The notes under the pieces: generated by a model
The model's input: the letters and a program-made list of their open reading frames with translations, nothing else
What the model was told of the DNA's origin: nothing
The model's database searches: none
Position numbers and translations under genes: made by a program
NCBI GenBank assembly: GCA_026122915.1
Contig: JAGIXO010000046.1
Span: 1-12,032, forward strand
Reading direction: 5' to 3'
Length of the DNA stretch: 12,032 nucleotides
Origin: Candidatus Electronema nielsenii
GTDB lineage: Bacteria > Desulfobacterota > Desulfobulbia > Desulfobulbales > Desulfobulbaceae
Shown here: positions 1 through 6,492 of the stretch, piece by piece
Layout: the number at the start of each line of letters is the position of its first letter
How positions within the stretch are numbered: the first letter of the stretch is position 1

Positions 1-56
1 TTTTGGTTCGATTTATTGCGAAGCCTTGGGTCTAATACCCCTTCGCTTGCTATCAA

Positions 57-81
57 TACCCCGCCCCTTGGCGGCGGGGTA
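57..81 (+). terminator. GC-rich stem-loop at left edge
   Basis: A perfect 9-base-pair stem (TACCCCGCC at 57-65 with GGCGGGGTA at 73-81) closes a 7-base loop. On the plus strand a T-rich stretch follows (82-110), which fits an intrinsic terminator for a gene entering from the left. On the minus strand no T run follows. The octamer AATACCCC occurs at 34-41 and again at 55-62, and GCGAAG (18-23) can pair with CTTCGC (41-46). The whole 18-81 block may therefore be a small dispersed palindromic element rather than a simple terminator. Confidence 0.4.
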
Positions 82-142
82 ATTTATTGTTTTTCATATT
101 TTTTCCATTTTTGTACCTGTTAGTGTAATGATAGCTTTTTTT

Positions 143-172
143 AAAAAATACTCGTTTTGTGTCTTACAAAAC
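143..172 (-). terminator. probable lolD terminator
   Basis: Read on the minus strand, about 30 bases after the lolD stop codon, GTTTTGT and ACAAAAC form a 7-base-pair stem with a 5-base loop (154-172), followed by TATTTTTT (143-150). The stem is AT-rich, so the hairpin is weak, but the position and T run fit the end of the lolC-lolD transcript. No bamA or other gene follows lolD within the 200 bases that remain. Confidence 0.4.
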
Positions 173-201
173 AAGGTCGAATACAGGATATTCAATTTTT
201 C

Positions 202-900
202 TCACTCCAATTGTCCATCTTTCAGCGTCAGGCAGCGGTCCATAGAGTGAGCTAACTCCATATTGTGCGTGACCATGATCACTGACATAGACTGGGTGCG
301 GCAGAGATCGGTCAACAGCGCGAAAACCTGCTGGCCGCTGGCGGAATCAAGATTGCCAGTAGGTTCATCCGCCAAAAGCAAGGCAGGCTGCATGACCAAG
401 GCACGGGCAAGGGCGACCCGCTGTTGTTCGCCGCCAGACAGCTCTCCGCTGCGATGACTGAGGCGATGACCTAAGCCCACTTGCTCTAACAGCCGTTTCG
501 CCCTCTCCTTCAGTCGTTTTTCTGGCAGATCAGCAATCAGGCCAGGCATCATCACGTTTTCCAAAGCCGTGAACTCCGGCAGTAGATAGTGAAACTGGAA
601 GATGAAACCGACATTTTTATTGCGATGCGCAGCTAACCGATTTTCGGACAAGCGACTCAAGTCCTGCCCATCGAACCAGAGCTTACCTTTATCCGCGATA
701 TCCAAGCAGCCGAGTATCTGAAGCAACGTGGTCTTACCAGAGCCAGACGCGCCAACAATCGCCAGCATCTCGCCTCGTGCTACCTCGATATTCACCCGGC
801 GTAACACTCGCACCGGATTCTCTTTACTGCCGTAGTCTTTGTGCAGATTGACGGCTTGCAGAAGCAGGGATTCGGCGGACATGTTCAAGAGATCATTCAT
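202..900 (-). CDS. lolD: LolD, lipoprotein-releasing ABC transporter ATPase
   Basis: This is the cytoplasmic ATPase of the LolCDE complex, which extracts outer-membrane lipoproteins from the inner membrane and hands them to LolA. All ABC motifs are intact in 232 residues: Walker A GASGSGKT at 50-57, Q-loop Q102 (FQFHYLLPEF), signature LSGGEQ at 154-159, Walker B LLLADEP at 174-180 with D178 and E179, and H-loop H212. Length matches the family (E. coli LolD is about 233 residues). The start codon lies inside the end of the permease gene (8-base overlap, ATGAATGA) without a clear Shine-Dalgarno sequence, which suggests translational coupling. A second in-frame ATG six codons on is a possible alternative start. 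The related MacB ATPase family is excluded by the short length and the LolC/E-type partner. Confidence 0.94.
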   Translation of the reverse strand: MNDLLNMSAESLLLQAVNLHKDYGSKENPVRVLRRVNIEVARGEMLAIVGASGSGKTTLLQILGCLDIADKGKLWFDGQDLSRLSENRLAAHRNKNVGFIFQFHYLLPEFTALENVMMPGLIADLPEKRLKERAKRLLEQVGLGHRLSHRSGELSGGEQQRVALARALVMQPALLLADEPTGNLDSASGQQVFALLTDLCRTQSMSVIMVTHNMELAHSMDRCLTLKDGQLE

Positions 901-2119
901 AAGTCAGGGCATCAGCTGGCCGGATGCGCGAAGCCTTCCAGGAAGGATACAGGGTTGCGGCCAAGGTGATCAGAATGGCAGAGATGGCAATGATGCCCAC
1001 ATCCATCGGCACCACCTTGACCGGCATCGTGGACATCGGATACACATTGCTCGGCAGCTCGATGATCTTGTAACGTTTCAAGACGGCGCAGAGACTCAGG
1101 CCTAAGGTGACACCGAGCGCAGTGCCGGACAGACCAATCACCATGCCTTGGTAGAAAAAGATGCGCATGATCGAGCCGGTTTTCGCGCCCATTGATTTAA
1201 GAATGGCAATGTCTTTATTCTTCTCCATCACCACCATCACCAAGGCACTGATGATGTTGAGCGCAGCAACAAGAATGATCAAATCAAGGGCGATGAAGAT
1301 GCCGATCTTCTCTAACTTGAGGGCGGCGAAGAGATTCTGATTGAGCTGCATCCAATCTCGCGCCGAATACGCTGGCCCAAGCTGCGCTCGAATGGCGGCA
1401 GCAGTCAGGTTGGCTTTGTCGATATCTGCCACCCGCACCTCAAGGCCATGCACGCCCTCATCTTCCACACCCGCCAACCGCCGGGCTGTCTCTAAGCTGA
1501 CAAAACCCATCGTCGAATCGTATTCGTACATGCCAGTTGCAAAGATGCCACTCACCACACAGGTTTGTACCTTCGGCATCACGCCCATTGGGGTCAGCGG
1601 CCCGCTCGGTGAGATCAAGCGAACCTTTGCGCCTGCTTTCACCCGGAGCTGGTTGGCAATCTCTTTGCCAAGAATAATGGCAGGTAGGCTGTTCTCGACC
1701 GCCAAGTCTGCTAAGGTGCCGCTCGTCATCTTGGTATCAAGGCTGATAACCTTGGCCGCGCTGTTCGGATCAATGCCGCGAATGGCAATCCCCGATGACT
1801 GACCGCCAGTGGTGATCAAGGCTTGCGCATAGACATACGGCGTGGCGGCGGCTACTCCGCTGATCTTCTCCACTTCCTTCTTGAGCAGCGCAGGATTGTC
1901 AATCTCGCCGCCAAAACCCTGTACTAAGATATGGGCATTGATGCCGATGATTTGATCACGCAGACCTTCGGTGAAACCTGTATAGACGGAGAGAACAACA
2001 ATCAGAGCCATCACCCCTACTGCCACACCCAGCACCGAGATGACGGAGATTAGCGAAATAAACTTCTGCTTCCGTTTGGCCCGCAGGTAACGGAAACTGA
2101 CAAAGCGTTCAAAAGACAT
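893..2119 (-). CDS. lolC: LolC/LolE-family lipoprotein-releasing permease
   Basis: This is the membrane subunit of the lipoprotein-releasing ABC transporter, 408 residues. One N-terminal transmembrane helix (about 21-49) is followed by a large periplasmic domain (about 50-270) and three C-terminal helices (about 272-298, 316-346, 374-394), the FtsX/MacB-type layout. The cytoplasmic coupling segment EKNKDIAILKSMGA (299-312) and the C-terminal WKASRIRPADALTYE (394-408) are typical of LolC/LolE. Only one permease gene is present, so the transporter is probably a homodimer of a LolC/E hybrid, as in bacteria with a single such gene; the symbol lolC is a convention here. No good Shine-Dalgarno sequence precedes the ATG. 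The toxin gene ends 29 bases upstream, so expression may depend on read-through from the accessory genes or on a promoter inside them. Confidence 0.92.
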   Translation of the reverse strand: MSFERFVSFRYLRAKRKQKFISLISVISVLGVAVGVMALIVVLSVYTGFTEGLRDQIIGINAHILVQGFGGEIDNPALLKKEVEKISGVAAATPYVYAQALITTGGQSSGIAIRGIDPNSAAKVISLDTKMTSGTLADLAVENSLPAIILGKEIANQLRVKAGAKVRLISPSGPLTPMGVMPKVQTCVVSGIFATGMYEYDSTMGFVSLETARRLAGVEDEGVHGLEVRVADIDKANLTAAAIRAQLGPAYSARDWMQLNQNLFAALKLEKIGIFIALDLIILVAALNIISALVMVVMEKNKDIAILKSMGAKTGSIMRIFFYQGMVIGLSGTALGVTLGLSLCAVLKRYKIIELPSNVYPMSTMPVKVVPMDVGIIAISAILITLAATLYPSWKASRIRPADALTYE

Positions 2120-2148
2120 AGATGATTAGGTGAAAGAAGGTGGGCTGG

Positions 2149-2412
2149 TCAGCCGAAGAATTGTTCATACGTATCATGGCCGCCAATCCAAAACCATGTG
2201 ACCGTATCTTTATCGAGAACACCAAGAGCGCGGCAGCCAAGCGTCACTCTTACCGACCAAATGTTTTCGCTGCGGTTGATACATTTGAAACGCAAAGAGG
2301 GATGAAAAGAATCTTCAGCCCAAAGGCGGTATGCTTTTTTTGCTTTGACTCTCATCTCTCGGTCAAGTTTCCGGTACTGTTCCCAAAAGGACGGCACAGT
2401 TGCGGAATTCAT
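2149..2412 (-). CDS. RelE/ParE-superfamily toxin
   Basis: This 87-residue protein resembles the small RelE/ParE-type toxins. It has a helical N-terminus (SFWEQYRKLDREMRVKAKKA, 8-27), then FHPSLRFKCI (36-45), a strand WSVRVTLGCRALGV (52-65) and the closing WFWIGGHDTYEQFF (73-86). The W-(I)-G-x-HD-x-Y ending is typical of this subgroup. Such toxins are usually mRNA interferases; whether this one cleaves RNA cannot be told from sequence. Its start overlaps the antitoxin stop by 4 bases (ATGA at 2409-2412), the coupling expected of a type II module. There is no signal peptide or membrane segment. lolC starts 29 bases downstream. Confidence 0.8.
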   Translation of the reverse strand: MNSATVPSFWEQYRKLDREMRVKAKKAYRLWAEDSFHPSLRFKCINRSENIWSVRVTLGCRALGVLDKDTVTWFWIGGHDTYEQFFG

Positions 2413-2639
2413 AACGTCTCTACATCCAACGGTGCAGATTTACCTTCCTGAATCTCTTTACGCACTTTTTTTGCGGCAGTGGCAAGTTTATCTTGGCTTT
2501 GTGAGAAAGTGCTATTCCATAGCACCTCATCCTTGAGGTCAGCAATATATTCTCTGACATGCTCAACTACTTGCTCTGCAAATTGATCTGGCAAGTTCTC
2601 TAACATCTTGGCAATAGTGACAGCGGCTTCAGAGGCCAT
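2409..2639 (-). CDS. antitoxin of the RelE/ParE-type module
   Basis: This 76-residue, mostly helical protein sits directly ahead of the toxin gene. Residues about 1-37 form a helical region resembling the small DUF2281-like or helical antitoxins that accompany this toxin subgroup. A variable linker and a lysine-rich tail follow (KKVRKEIQEGK, 57-67), the part likely to wrap the toxin. No clear ribbon-helix-helix or helix-turn-helix motif is visible, so self-regulation by DNA binding is uncertain. The start is well supported: AAGGAGA lies at 2644-2650, four bases before the ATG. The HAD gene ends 26 bases upstream on the same strand. The antitoxin call rests mainly on the partner, the order and the overlap. 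Confidence 0.72.
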   Translation of the reverse strand: MASEAAVTIAKMLENLPDQFAEQVVEHVREYIADLKDEVLWNSTFSQSQDKLATAAKKVRKEIQEGKSAPLDVETL

Positions 2640-2665
2640 TATTTCTCCTTGATTGCAACTACTTC

Positions 2666-3412
2666 TTAAAATCTTTGCGTGAAAAACTGCACTGCATTCA
2701 GTAGCTCTGGAAAATTGTAGATAATATAATCTGCTTCTGCCCCGGCATTGTCTTGCTGCCCTTGGTTTGATTTAAAGAAGACAGTCTTGATGCCAAATTG
2801 CTTTGCGCCGAATACGTCGCGGTACATGTCATTGCCGATGAACAGCACTTCATCTGGCTTGAGTTCCATTGCATAGAGGGCTTTCTCAAACAGCCGCCGA
2901 TCCGGCTTTCGATAACCGAAATCACCAGAAACGATGATTGGGTTAAAGTATTCCATCAGGCCAACCGCGTTGAGTTCTGGGAGTGCATAAGGAGTTTGGC
3001 CGTCGGAAACTGCCGCCAGGCGGTACTGTTGATGAAGCTGCTTGATGGTATCTCGCACACCCCGATAGCGTTTCAGTTGAAAGAGCGATGCCGCTCGGAG
3101 GGTTTCGGCGAGAAACAGCGGCAGTTGCTCTAACTTTGCCGCAGGCAGTCGCTGGGTAAAAGCGGTTGAGCAAAGCCGGATGATTTCTTGAAAAATTGCC
3201 ACCGCATCAAACTCAGGATGTTGCTCCCCACCTGCGGCCCGCTGCGCCTTCAGCATCGTAAAATACAGTTCCCGCAGTTCGTCCGCAGCAAGAGATATGC
3301 CCTGATAGAGGAGAAGATTACTTAACGTTCGCCAGAGGTCTTTATTTCCTTCATCGGTATTGATATCAGTCAGAGTACCGTTGATATCAAAGATCAGTCC
3401 TTTAATGAGCAT
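2666..3412 (-). CDS. HAD-superfamily protein with DxN motif I
   Basis: This 248-residue protein has the haloacid dehalogenase fold with an alpha-helical cap (about 20-115). Motif I is FDINGTLTD (8-16, nucleophile D9), motif II has S136 (AAVSDG), motif III has K169 (YRKPD), and motif IV is GND-MYRD (193-199) with D195 and D199. HAD phosphatases normally carry DxD in motif I, the second Asp being the general acid/base; here it is N11. That suggests altered or reduced phosphatase activity, or another HAD chemistry. The substrate is unknown. The start is preceded by GGAG inside the end of the kinase-like gene, whose stop codon is one base away, so the two are surely co-translated from one message. 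Confidence 0.82.
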   Translation of the reverse strand: MLIKGLIFDINGTLTDINTDEGNKDLWRTLSNLLLYQGISLAADELRELYFTMLKAQRAAGGEQHPEFDAVAIFQEIIRLCSTAFTQRLPAAKLEQLPLFLAETLRAASLFQLKRYRGVRDTIKQLHQQYRLAAVSDGQTPYALPELNAVGLMEYFNPIIVSGDFGYRKPDRRLFEKALYAMELKPDEVLFIGNDMYRDVFGAKQFGIKTVFFKSNQGQQDNAGAEADYIIYNFPELLNAVQFFTQRF

Positions 3413-3413
3413 G

Positions 3414-4430
3414 TTAGTATCTCCGCAAACATTCTTTGGCTTCGTTGATCAGGCAGCGGCGGTACTCACGACTTACCCAACTATTCCTAGCAATGCGCAG
3501 TAATGTTATGCCCATATAGAAAGGAACTCTGCTGGTAATAGAGCGAAATGCGCTGTTTCGGTTCGGGAAATGGCAGGAATACTCCCAGAGAAAATGACCA
3601 ATGAAGGGTTCAGCAGCCTGCCGGTCGCCGGTTGCCCGTAGGAAGAAATGCTTCAGTTCACCAGCAATCCTGCCTACATCAAAGACCCGATCAGTGTACT
3701 GCGAACGTTCCAGATCAAAGCCAGTAATATTCAAGCCGCTGCCGATAATGAAATTGTCCGGTGTCGCATCGCCATGCACCAGTACCTTTTGATCTTCCCA
3801 CATCCGTGCTTGCTGCCGCCACTGATCGCGCAGCCAATGCAGCTCATCTGCTTCGCCCTTCCCAATGCCACCGATCCGCAGCAGCTTGCTGATGAGCTGA
3901 TTCATGTATTTACAGTTGTGATGGAAATCCACCTTGCTGCTTACTGCTGTCCGGTTGTGGAGCGTAGCAAGAAAATACCCCAGTGCGGTGAGCTTGCGAA
4001 AGAGTTGTTCTTGCTCGCCGTTGTGAATCGCGGCCAGAATCACCTTGCTCAACAGCTCGCCCTCACAGTTTTCCGTCACCAAGAGTGCGTTGAGCGCATA
4101 ATTGCGGCCTAAAGGTCGAGCCACATGATGTGGATAACCAGTCAGGCCGCAGTCGCGCAACGCACATAAGCTATCAAATTCACGGTTCAGACGTTCAGTT
4201 GCTTTCTCTGCATCACGATTCTGACTACAGAGAAAGAACTTGCCAATAATTTTAGCACCGCTGTATTTTTCTTCATACAAAAATACATCATTGGAGGCAT
4301 TCAAGCGGAAGACGCGGTATTCTGGCCGCTGCTTGCTTGCTTCATTGATCAGCGGCTGAATTTCATGACGCAAATAGTCGTAAAGGGGGTCGTCCTTGCG
4401 CACATGACCGAGGTAATATTGTTTATTCAT
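3414..4430 (-). CDS. APH/choline-kinase-fold phosphotransferase-like protein
   Basis: A 338-residue soluble protein with the aminoglycoside-phosphotransferase fold. The catalytic loop is VLVHGDATPDNF (216-227), with H219, D221 and N226. The metal-binding Asp is D239 in ITGFDLE (235-241). K64 (IIGKFF) is the likely ATP-binding lysine and E84 the likely partner glutamate. All key residues are present, so an active kinase is plausible. Family substrates range from aminoglycosides to choline, homoserine and sugars, and the sequence does not tell which applies. The gene overlaps the upstream 396-residue gene by 4 bases (ATGA, 4427-4430) and is one base from the HAD gene. A kinase beside a HAD protein suggests opposite reactions on one metabolite or protein; that is inference. 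Antibiotic resistance is not supported by the context. Confidence 0.8.
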   Translation of the reverse strand: MNKQYYLGHVRKDDPLYDYLRHEIQPLINEASKQRPEYRVFRLNASNDVFLYEEKYSGAKIIGKFFLCSQNRDAEKATERLNREFDSLCALRDCGLTGYPHHVARPLGRNYALNALLVTENCEGELLSKVILAAIHNGEQEQLFRKLTALGYFLATLHNRTAVSSKVDFHHNCKYMNQLISKLLRIGGIGKGEADELHWLRDQWRQQARMWEDQKVLVHGDATPDNFIIGSGLNITGFDLERSQYTDRVFDVGRIAGELKHFFLRATGDRQAAEPFIGHFLWEYSCHFPNRNSAFRSITSRVPFYMGITLLRIARNSWVSREYRRCLINEAKECLRRY

Positions 4431-5617
4431 TCTTCCTGCTTTTCATGCCAATACTGATTTCTAACCGGCCCGCCAATATCCGCGTCAATCAGCCGCTGGC
4501 GCACGGCGAACAGTTTCTCCATCAGCTTGGGTTCAAACCGGGCATAGGCCTCCGTGTCAGGCACCCGCTTCACCACCACGCCGAGCAGTTCTGTGATCGC
4601 ATTGCCGACAGAGTTCTGGCTGATGGTAACAATCAATTTTCCTGCGTCACTGCGGTAGATAAGCTGCTTGAACGCAGGCTGCCAGCGGATGCTGTTCGCA
4701 TAGTGCGCATCTTGGGTGCAGCGGTCACGCACTTTCTTGGCGGTCTTGAGGAAATCGTTGTTGAACAGCAGCACCTGCTCCACCTGCTTGGGGAAATACA
4801 CATGCTCCGGCATGGCGGCGTTGCGGGTGGAGACCTGACCGAAAAAGGTCCGGTAGAAATCAAGGAATCCTTTCAATATCTGATCGTATTCCTGCCAGAA
4901 GCAGATATCTTTCAAAGCCTCTATCCCGCCTTGAACCTCCCAACTGGGAAGTCCTTGCGGATACCCAGTCAAGGCAATTTTTGCTGATTCCGCATCCGTT
5001 GCTTTGAGAATCTTCAAGTCCAATGATTTCTCAAAAAACTCTCGATACACCTGCGGAATATGCGATTCAAACAAGCTGTGCTGACCGCCGTCTGTCAGAT
5101 TGGGATTGTTCATATCAGCCAGCTTTGCCTGCCGCAGCTCCTCCTTGCTGAAGACAATGAAATGATTATGCAACATGCGGATGCTCGGCACGCCCGGTTC
5201 GGTCAGCGGCCAAGTCGCATCCAAGCTGGCTTCACCAGCCAGAAGCAGCGACTCCTCTGGATCAGGGTATTGCTCCAGCATGTATTCGAGCATGATCTGA
5301 TTCATTCTGTTCCAGACATGCTTGACGTTGTCAGGCAGCTGCGTGCGGCGCACCGGTCGTCCAAGGGGATTGAGAATGCACTTGGAGGTGTTGTAAATGA
5401 TGGAGGCATCAAACTCCAAACTGTGCCCCAAGGCCTTGCGGTACAGCAGCAGATTTTCCGGGCTGATCAGCAGGCCGTTGTTCTGCACCAGATCGTTGAG
5501 ATTCTCGGCACTGTTGAAGAATTCGTTCGGCTTCAGACCTTCCGGGACATTCAGCGGAATTGGTCTGTACGGGGTGATGATTTCTCGCGGGCCTGACTCT
5601 GTTCCTGTTAATCTCAC
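4427..5617 (-). CDS. unrecognised 396-residue protein, first gene of the kinase/HAD cassette
   Basis: I do not recognise the family. The protein is soluble-looking, without a signal peptide or membrane helices. Visible landmarks are a proline-rich start (about 16-30), a segment ending in RMLHNHFIVFS (147-157) whose H150-x-H152 followed by hydrophobics faintly recalls nucleotidyl-transferring HIT/GalT enzymes, a glycine- and tryptophan-containing stretch (217-241), and a C-terminal part with ISQNSVGNA (332-340). The HIT/GalT likeness is weak and not a functional call. The start is GTG at 5615-5617: AAGGAG (5626-5631) sits 8 bases before it, while the nearer ATG at 5622-5624 is in another frame and only one base from that Shine-Dalgarno. 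The gene overlaps the kinase-like gene by 4 bases and has a strong promoter about 150 bases upstream. Confidence 0.78.
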   Translation of the reverse strand: MRLTGTESGPREIITPYRPIPLNVPEGLKPNEFFNSAENLNDLVQNNGLLISPENLLLYRKALGHSLEFDASIIYNTSKCILNPLGRPVRRTQLPDNVKHVWNRMNQIMLEYMLEQYPDPEESLLLAGEASLDATWPLTEPGVPSIRMLHNHFIVFSKEELRQAKLADMNNPNLTDGGQHSLFESHIPQVYREFFEKSLDLKILKATDAESAKIALTGYPQGLPSWEVQGGIEALKDICFWQEYDQILKGFLDFYRTFFGQVSTRNAAMPEHVYFPKQVEQVLLFNNDFLKTAKKVRDRCTQDAHYANSIRWQPAFKQLIYRSDAGKLIVTISQNSVGNAITELLGVVVKRVPDTEAYARFEPKLMEKLFAVRQRLIDADIGGPVRNQYWHEKQEE

Positions 5618-5625
5618 GGTTCATT

Positions 5626-5631
5626 CTCCTT
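5626..5631 (-). promoter_or_regulatory. Shine-Dalgarno fixing a GTG start
   Basis: AAGGAG on the minus strand lies 8 bases before GTG (5615-5617) and 1 base before an out-of-frame ATG (5622-5624). Normal spacing selects the GTG as the start of the 396-residue gene. Confidence 0.7.
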
Positions 5632-5766
5632 GTAACTATCAACAATATAGACTGAAGAGAGCGAAGTGTTCCTCAGCATCTCCGTTTTTTATCTCACCAT
5701 GCACAGGCTTCTGCGCAACAAGGCGCGGACGCATTCCTCAGCTCAACATGAACTGTTTGAGCTGGC

Positions 5767-5795
5767 ATCGTAGGAAACGGAGCGTGTTTTGTCAA
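5767..5795 (-). promoter_or_regulatory. sigma-70 type promoter of the accessory operon
   Basis: On the minus strand a perfect -35 TTGACA (5790-5795) and a -10 TACGAT (5767-5772) are separated by exactly 17 bases. Transcription should start near 5760, giving a leader of about 140 bases before the GTG at 5617. An 8-base inverted repeat (CAGCTCAA at 5739-5746, TTGAGCTG at 5757-5764) covers the expected start point. It could be an operator or a hairpin at the 5' end of the message. The leader also holds a 31-codon open frame (5734 to 5639). Confidence 0.72.
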
Positions 5796-5814
5796 CAGGA
5801 AAGGTGAAGAATAT

Positions 5815-5905
5815 CCTTATGAATTAGAGTGATAGTGCTCATGAGTCATATTCATAAGCACTGTCCAGTTTGAGTTGCAAGCGGTGTCGAGTTTGGCGCA
5901 TCAAT
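5815..5905. repeat. palindromic 23-base tandem array 1 (four units)
   Basis: Four degenerate units lie end to end: about 5815-5836 (one base short), 5837-5859, 5860-5882 and 5883-5905. They belong to the same family as the array at 6493-6630. Each unit tends to be an inverted repeat of the type GCTTGTGAG, 5 bases, CTCACAAGC. In order, the units match units 1, 2, 5 and 6 of the other array, so this looks like a sister copy lacking two internal units. It lies between the stop codon of the small secreted protein gene (5908) and the -35 box of the next operon (5790-5795). Confidence 0.75.
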
Positions 5906-5907
5906 GC

Positions 5908-6345
5908 TTACTGCGCATGGAGCATTGAATCCGGGAAAATGCTCAGTGGTGCTGACGGATATTTAGCCTTCAGCCTCTTGATAAAGGTCTTCTCGGAACA
6001 GTCAGGTGTGTCATCAACTCCTGGTTCGCAGTAGGCAGCAATATCAGCCATCTTCCATTTGCCTTGCTGTTTATGAAAGAGTCCTGATACATCTTCATAA
6101 TGGCCGCGTCCGTCACGAGACTGAGGGATAGTATGTATCCATGCCCAGCCTTGATCAACTTTGAGATAAGGCACCACAAACACCACATCCAATCCAGACA
6201 TTCGTTGCACCACCTCCCGCAGCGCATCCAAAATTGCCTTGCGCTCAGGGTTGCCTGGCAATGGCGTATACGGGCCTGCGGCAAAGACAAGCGATGATGC
6301 AGTGATTGAGAAGGCGCAGAGCAACGCAGCTACTTTGTTTTTCAT
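5908..6345 (-). CDS. small secreted protein of unknown function
   Basis: A 145-residue protein, counted from the ATG at 6343-6345, with a classic signal peptide: basic MKNK, a hydrophobic core, and a likely cleavage site after SSLVFA (about residue 22-23). The mature part of about 120 residues is periplasmic or extracellular. It starts GPYTPLPGNPERKAILDALR, has WAWIHTIPQSRDG in the middle and a late pair of cysteines (CEPGVDDTPDC) that could form a disulfide. The sequence resembles small uncharacterised exported proteins with an NPERKAILDALR opening; I know no function for them. The frame is open nine bases further, to a GTG, but AAAGGTGA (6351-6358) overlaps that codon and sits 5 bases before the ATG, so ATG is the better start. 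The gene has its own promoter and is flanked by both repeat arrays. Confidence 0.8.
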   Translation of the reverse strand: MKNKVAALLCAFSITASSLVFAAGPYTPLPGNPERKAILDALREVVQRMSGLDVVFVVPYLKVDQGWAWIHTIPQSRDGRGHYEDVSGLFHKQQGKWKMADIAAYCEPGVDDTPDCSEKTFIKRLKAKYPSAPLSIFPDSMLHAQ

Positions 6346-6350
6346 GGCGA

Positions 6351-6368
6351 TCACCTTTCTTGCAAGAA
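6351..6368 (-). promoter_or_regulatory. ribosome binding site with overlapping palindrome
   Basis: The Shine-Dalgarno AAAGGTGA (6351-6358) serves the ATG at 6345. Just upstream and touching it is a perfect 12-base palindrome, TTCTTGCAAGAA (6357-6368). It could be a dimeric-protein site in the leader. Its short self-complementary form makes a stable hairpin unlikely. Confidence 0.45.
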
Positions 6369-6402
6369 GTCGTTGAGCATCTGTTGGTGCTGTTACTCAG
6401 CC

Positions 6403-6431
6403 AGCATAAGAGCCGGGACTGCTCCTGTCAA
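6403..6431 (-). promoter_or_regulatory. sigma-70 type promoter of the small secreted protein gene
   Basis: On the minus strand the -35 is a perfect TTGACA (6426-6431) and the -10 is TATGCT (6403-6408), 17 bases apart. Transcription should start near 6396, about 50 bases before the ATG at 6345. The repeat array at 6493-6630 lies upstream of this promoter. Confidence 0.7.
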
Positions 6432-6492
6432 CATGGAAACACACTAATGTGATGGAAGGTCGGAGCGCAGAGAACAGCCTAAACTGGATAAC

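Noticed and set aside
3414..4430. Aminoglycoside resistance gene
   Set aside because: Only the general kinase fold is supported. The neighbours are metabolic-looking genes, not a resistance cassette, and overall sequence does not resemble a known resistance enzyme.
4445..5596. Plus-strand open frames of about 180 codons opposite the 396-residue gene
   Set aside because: The minus-strand gene has a Shine-Dalgarno, a promoter and overlap with the next gene. The plus-strand frames have none of these.
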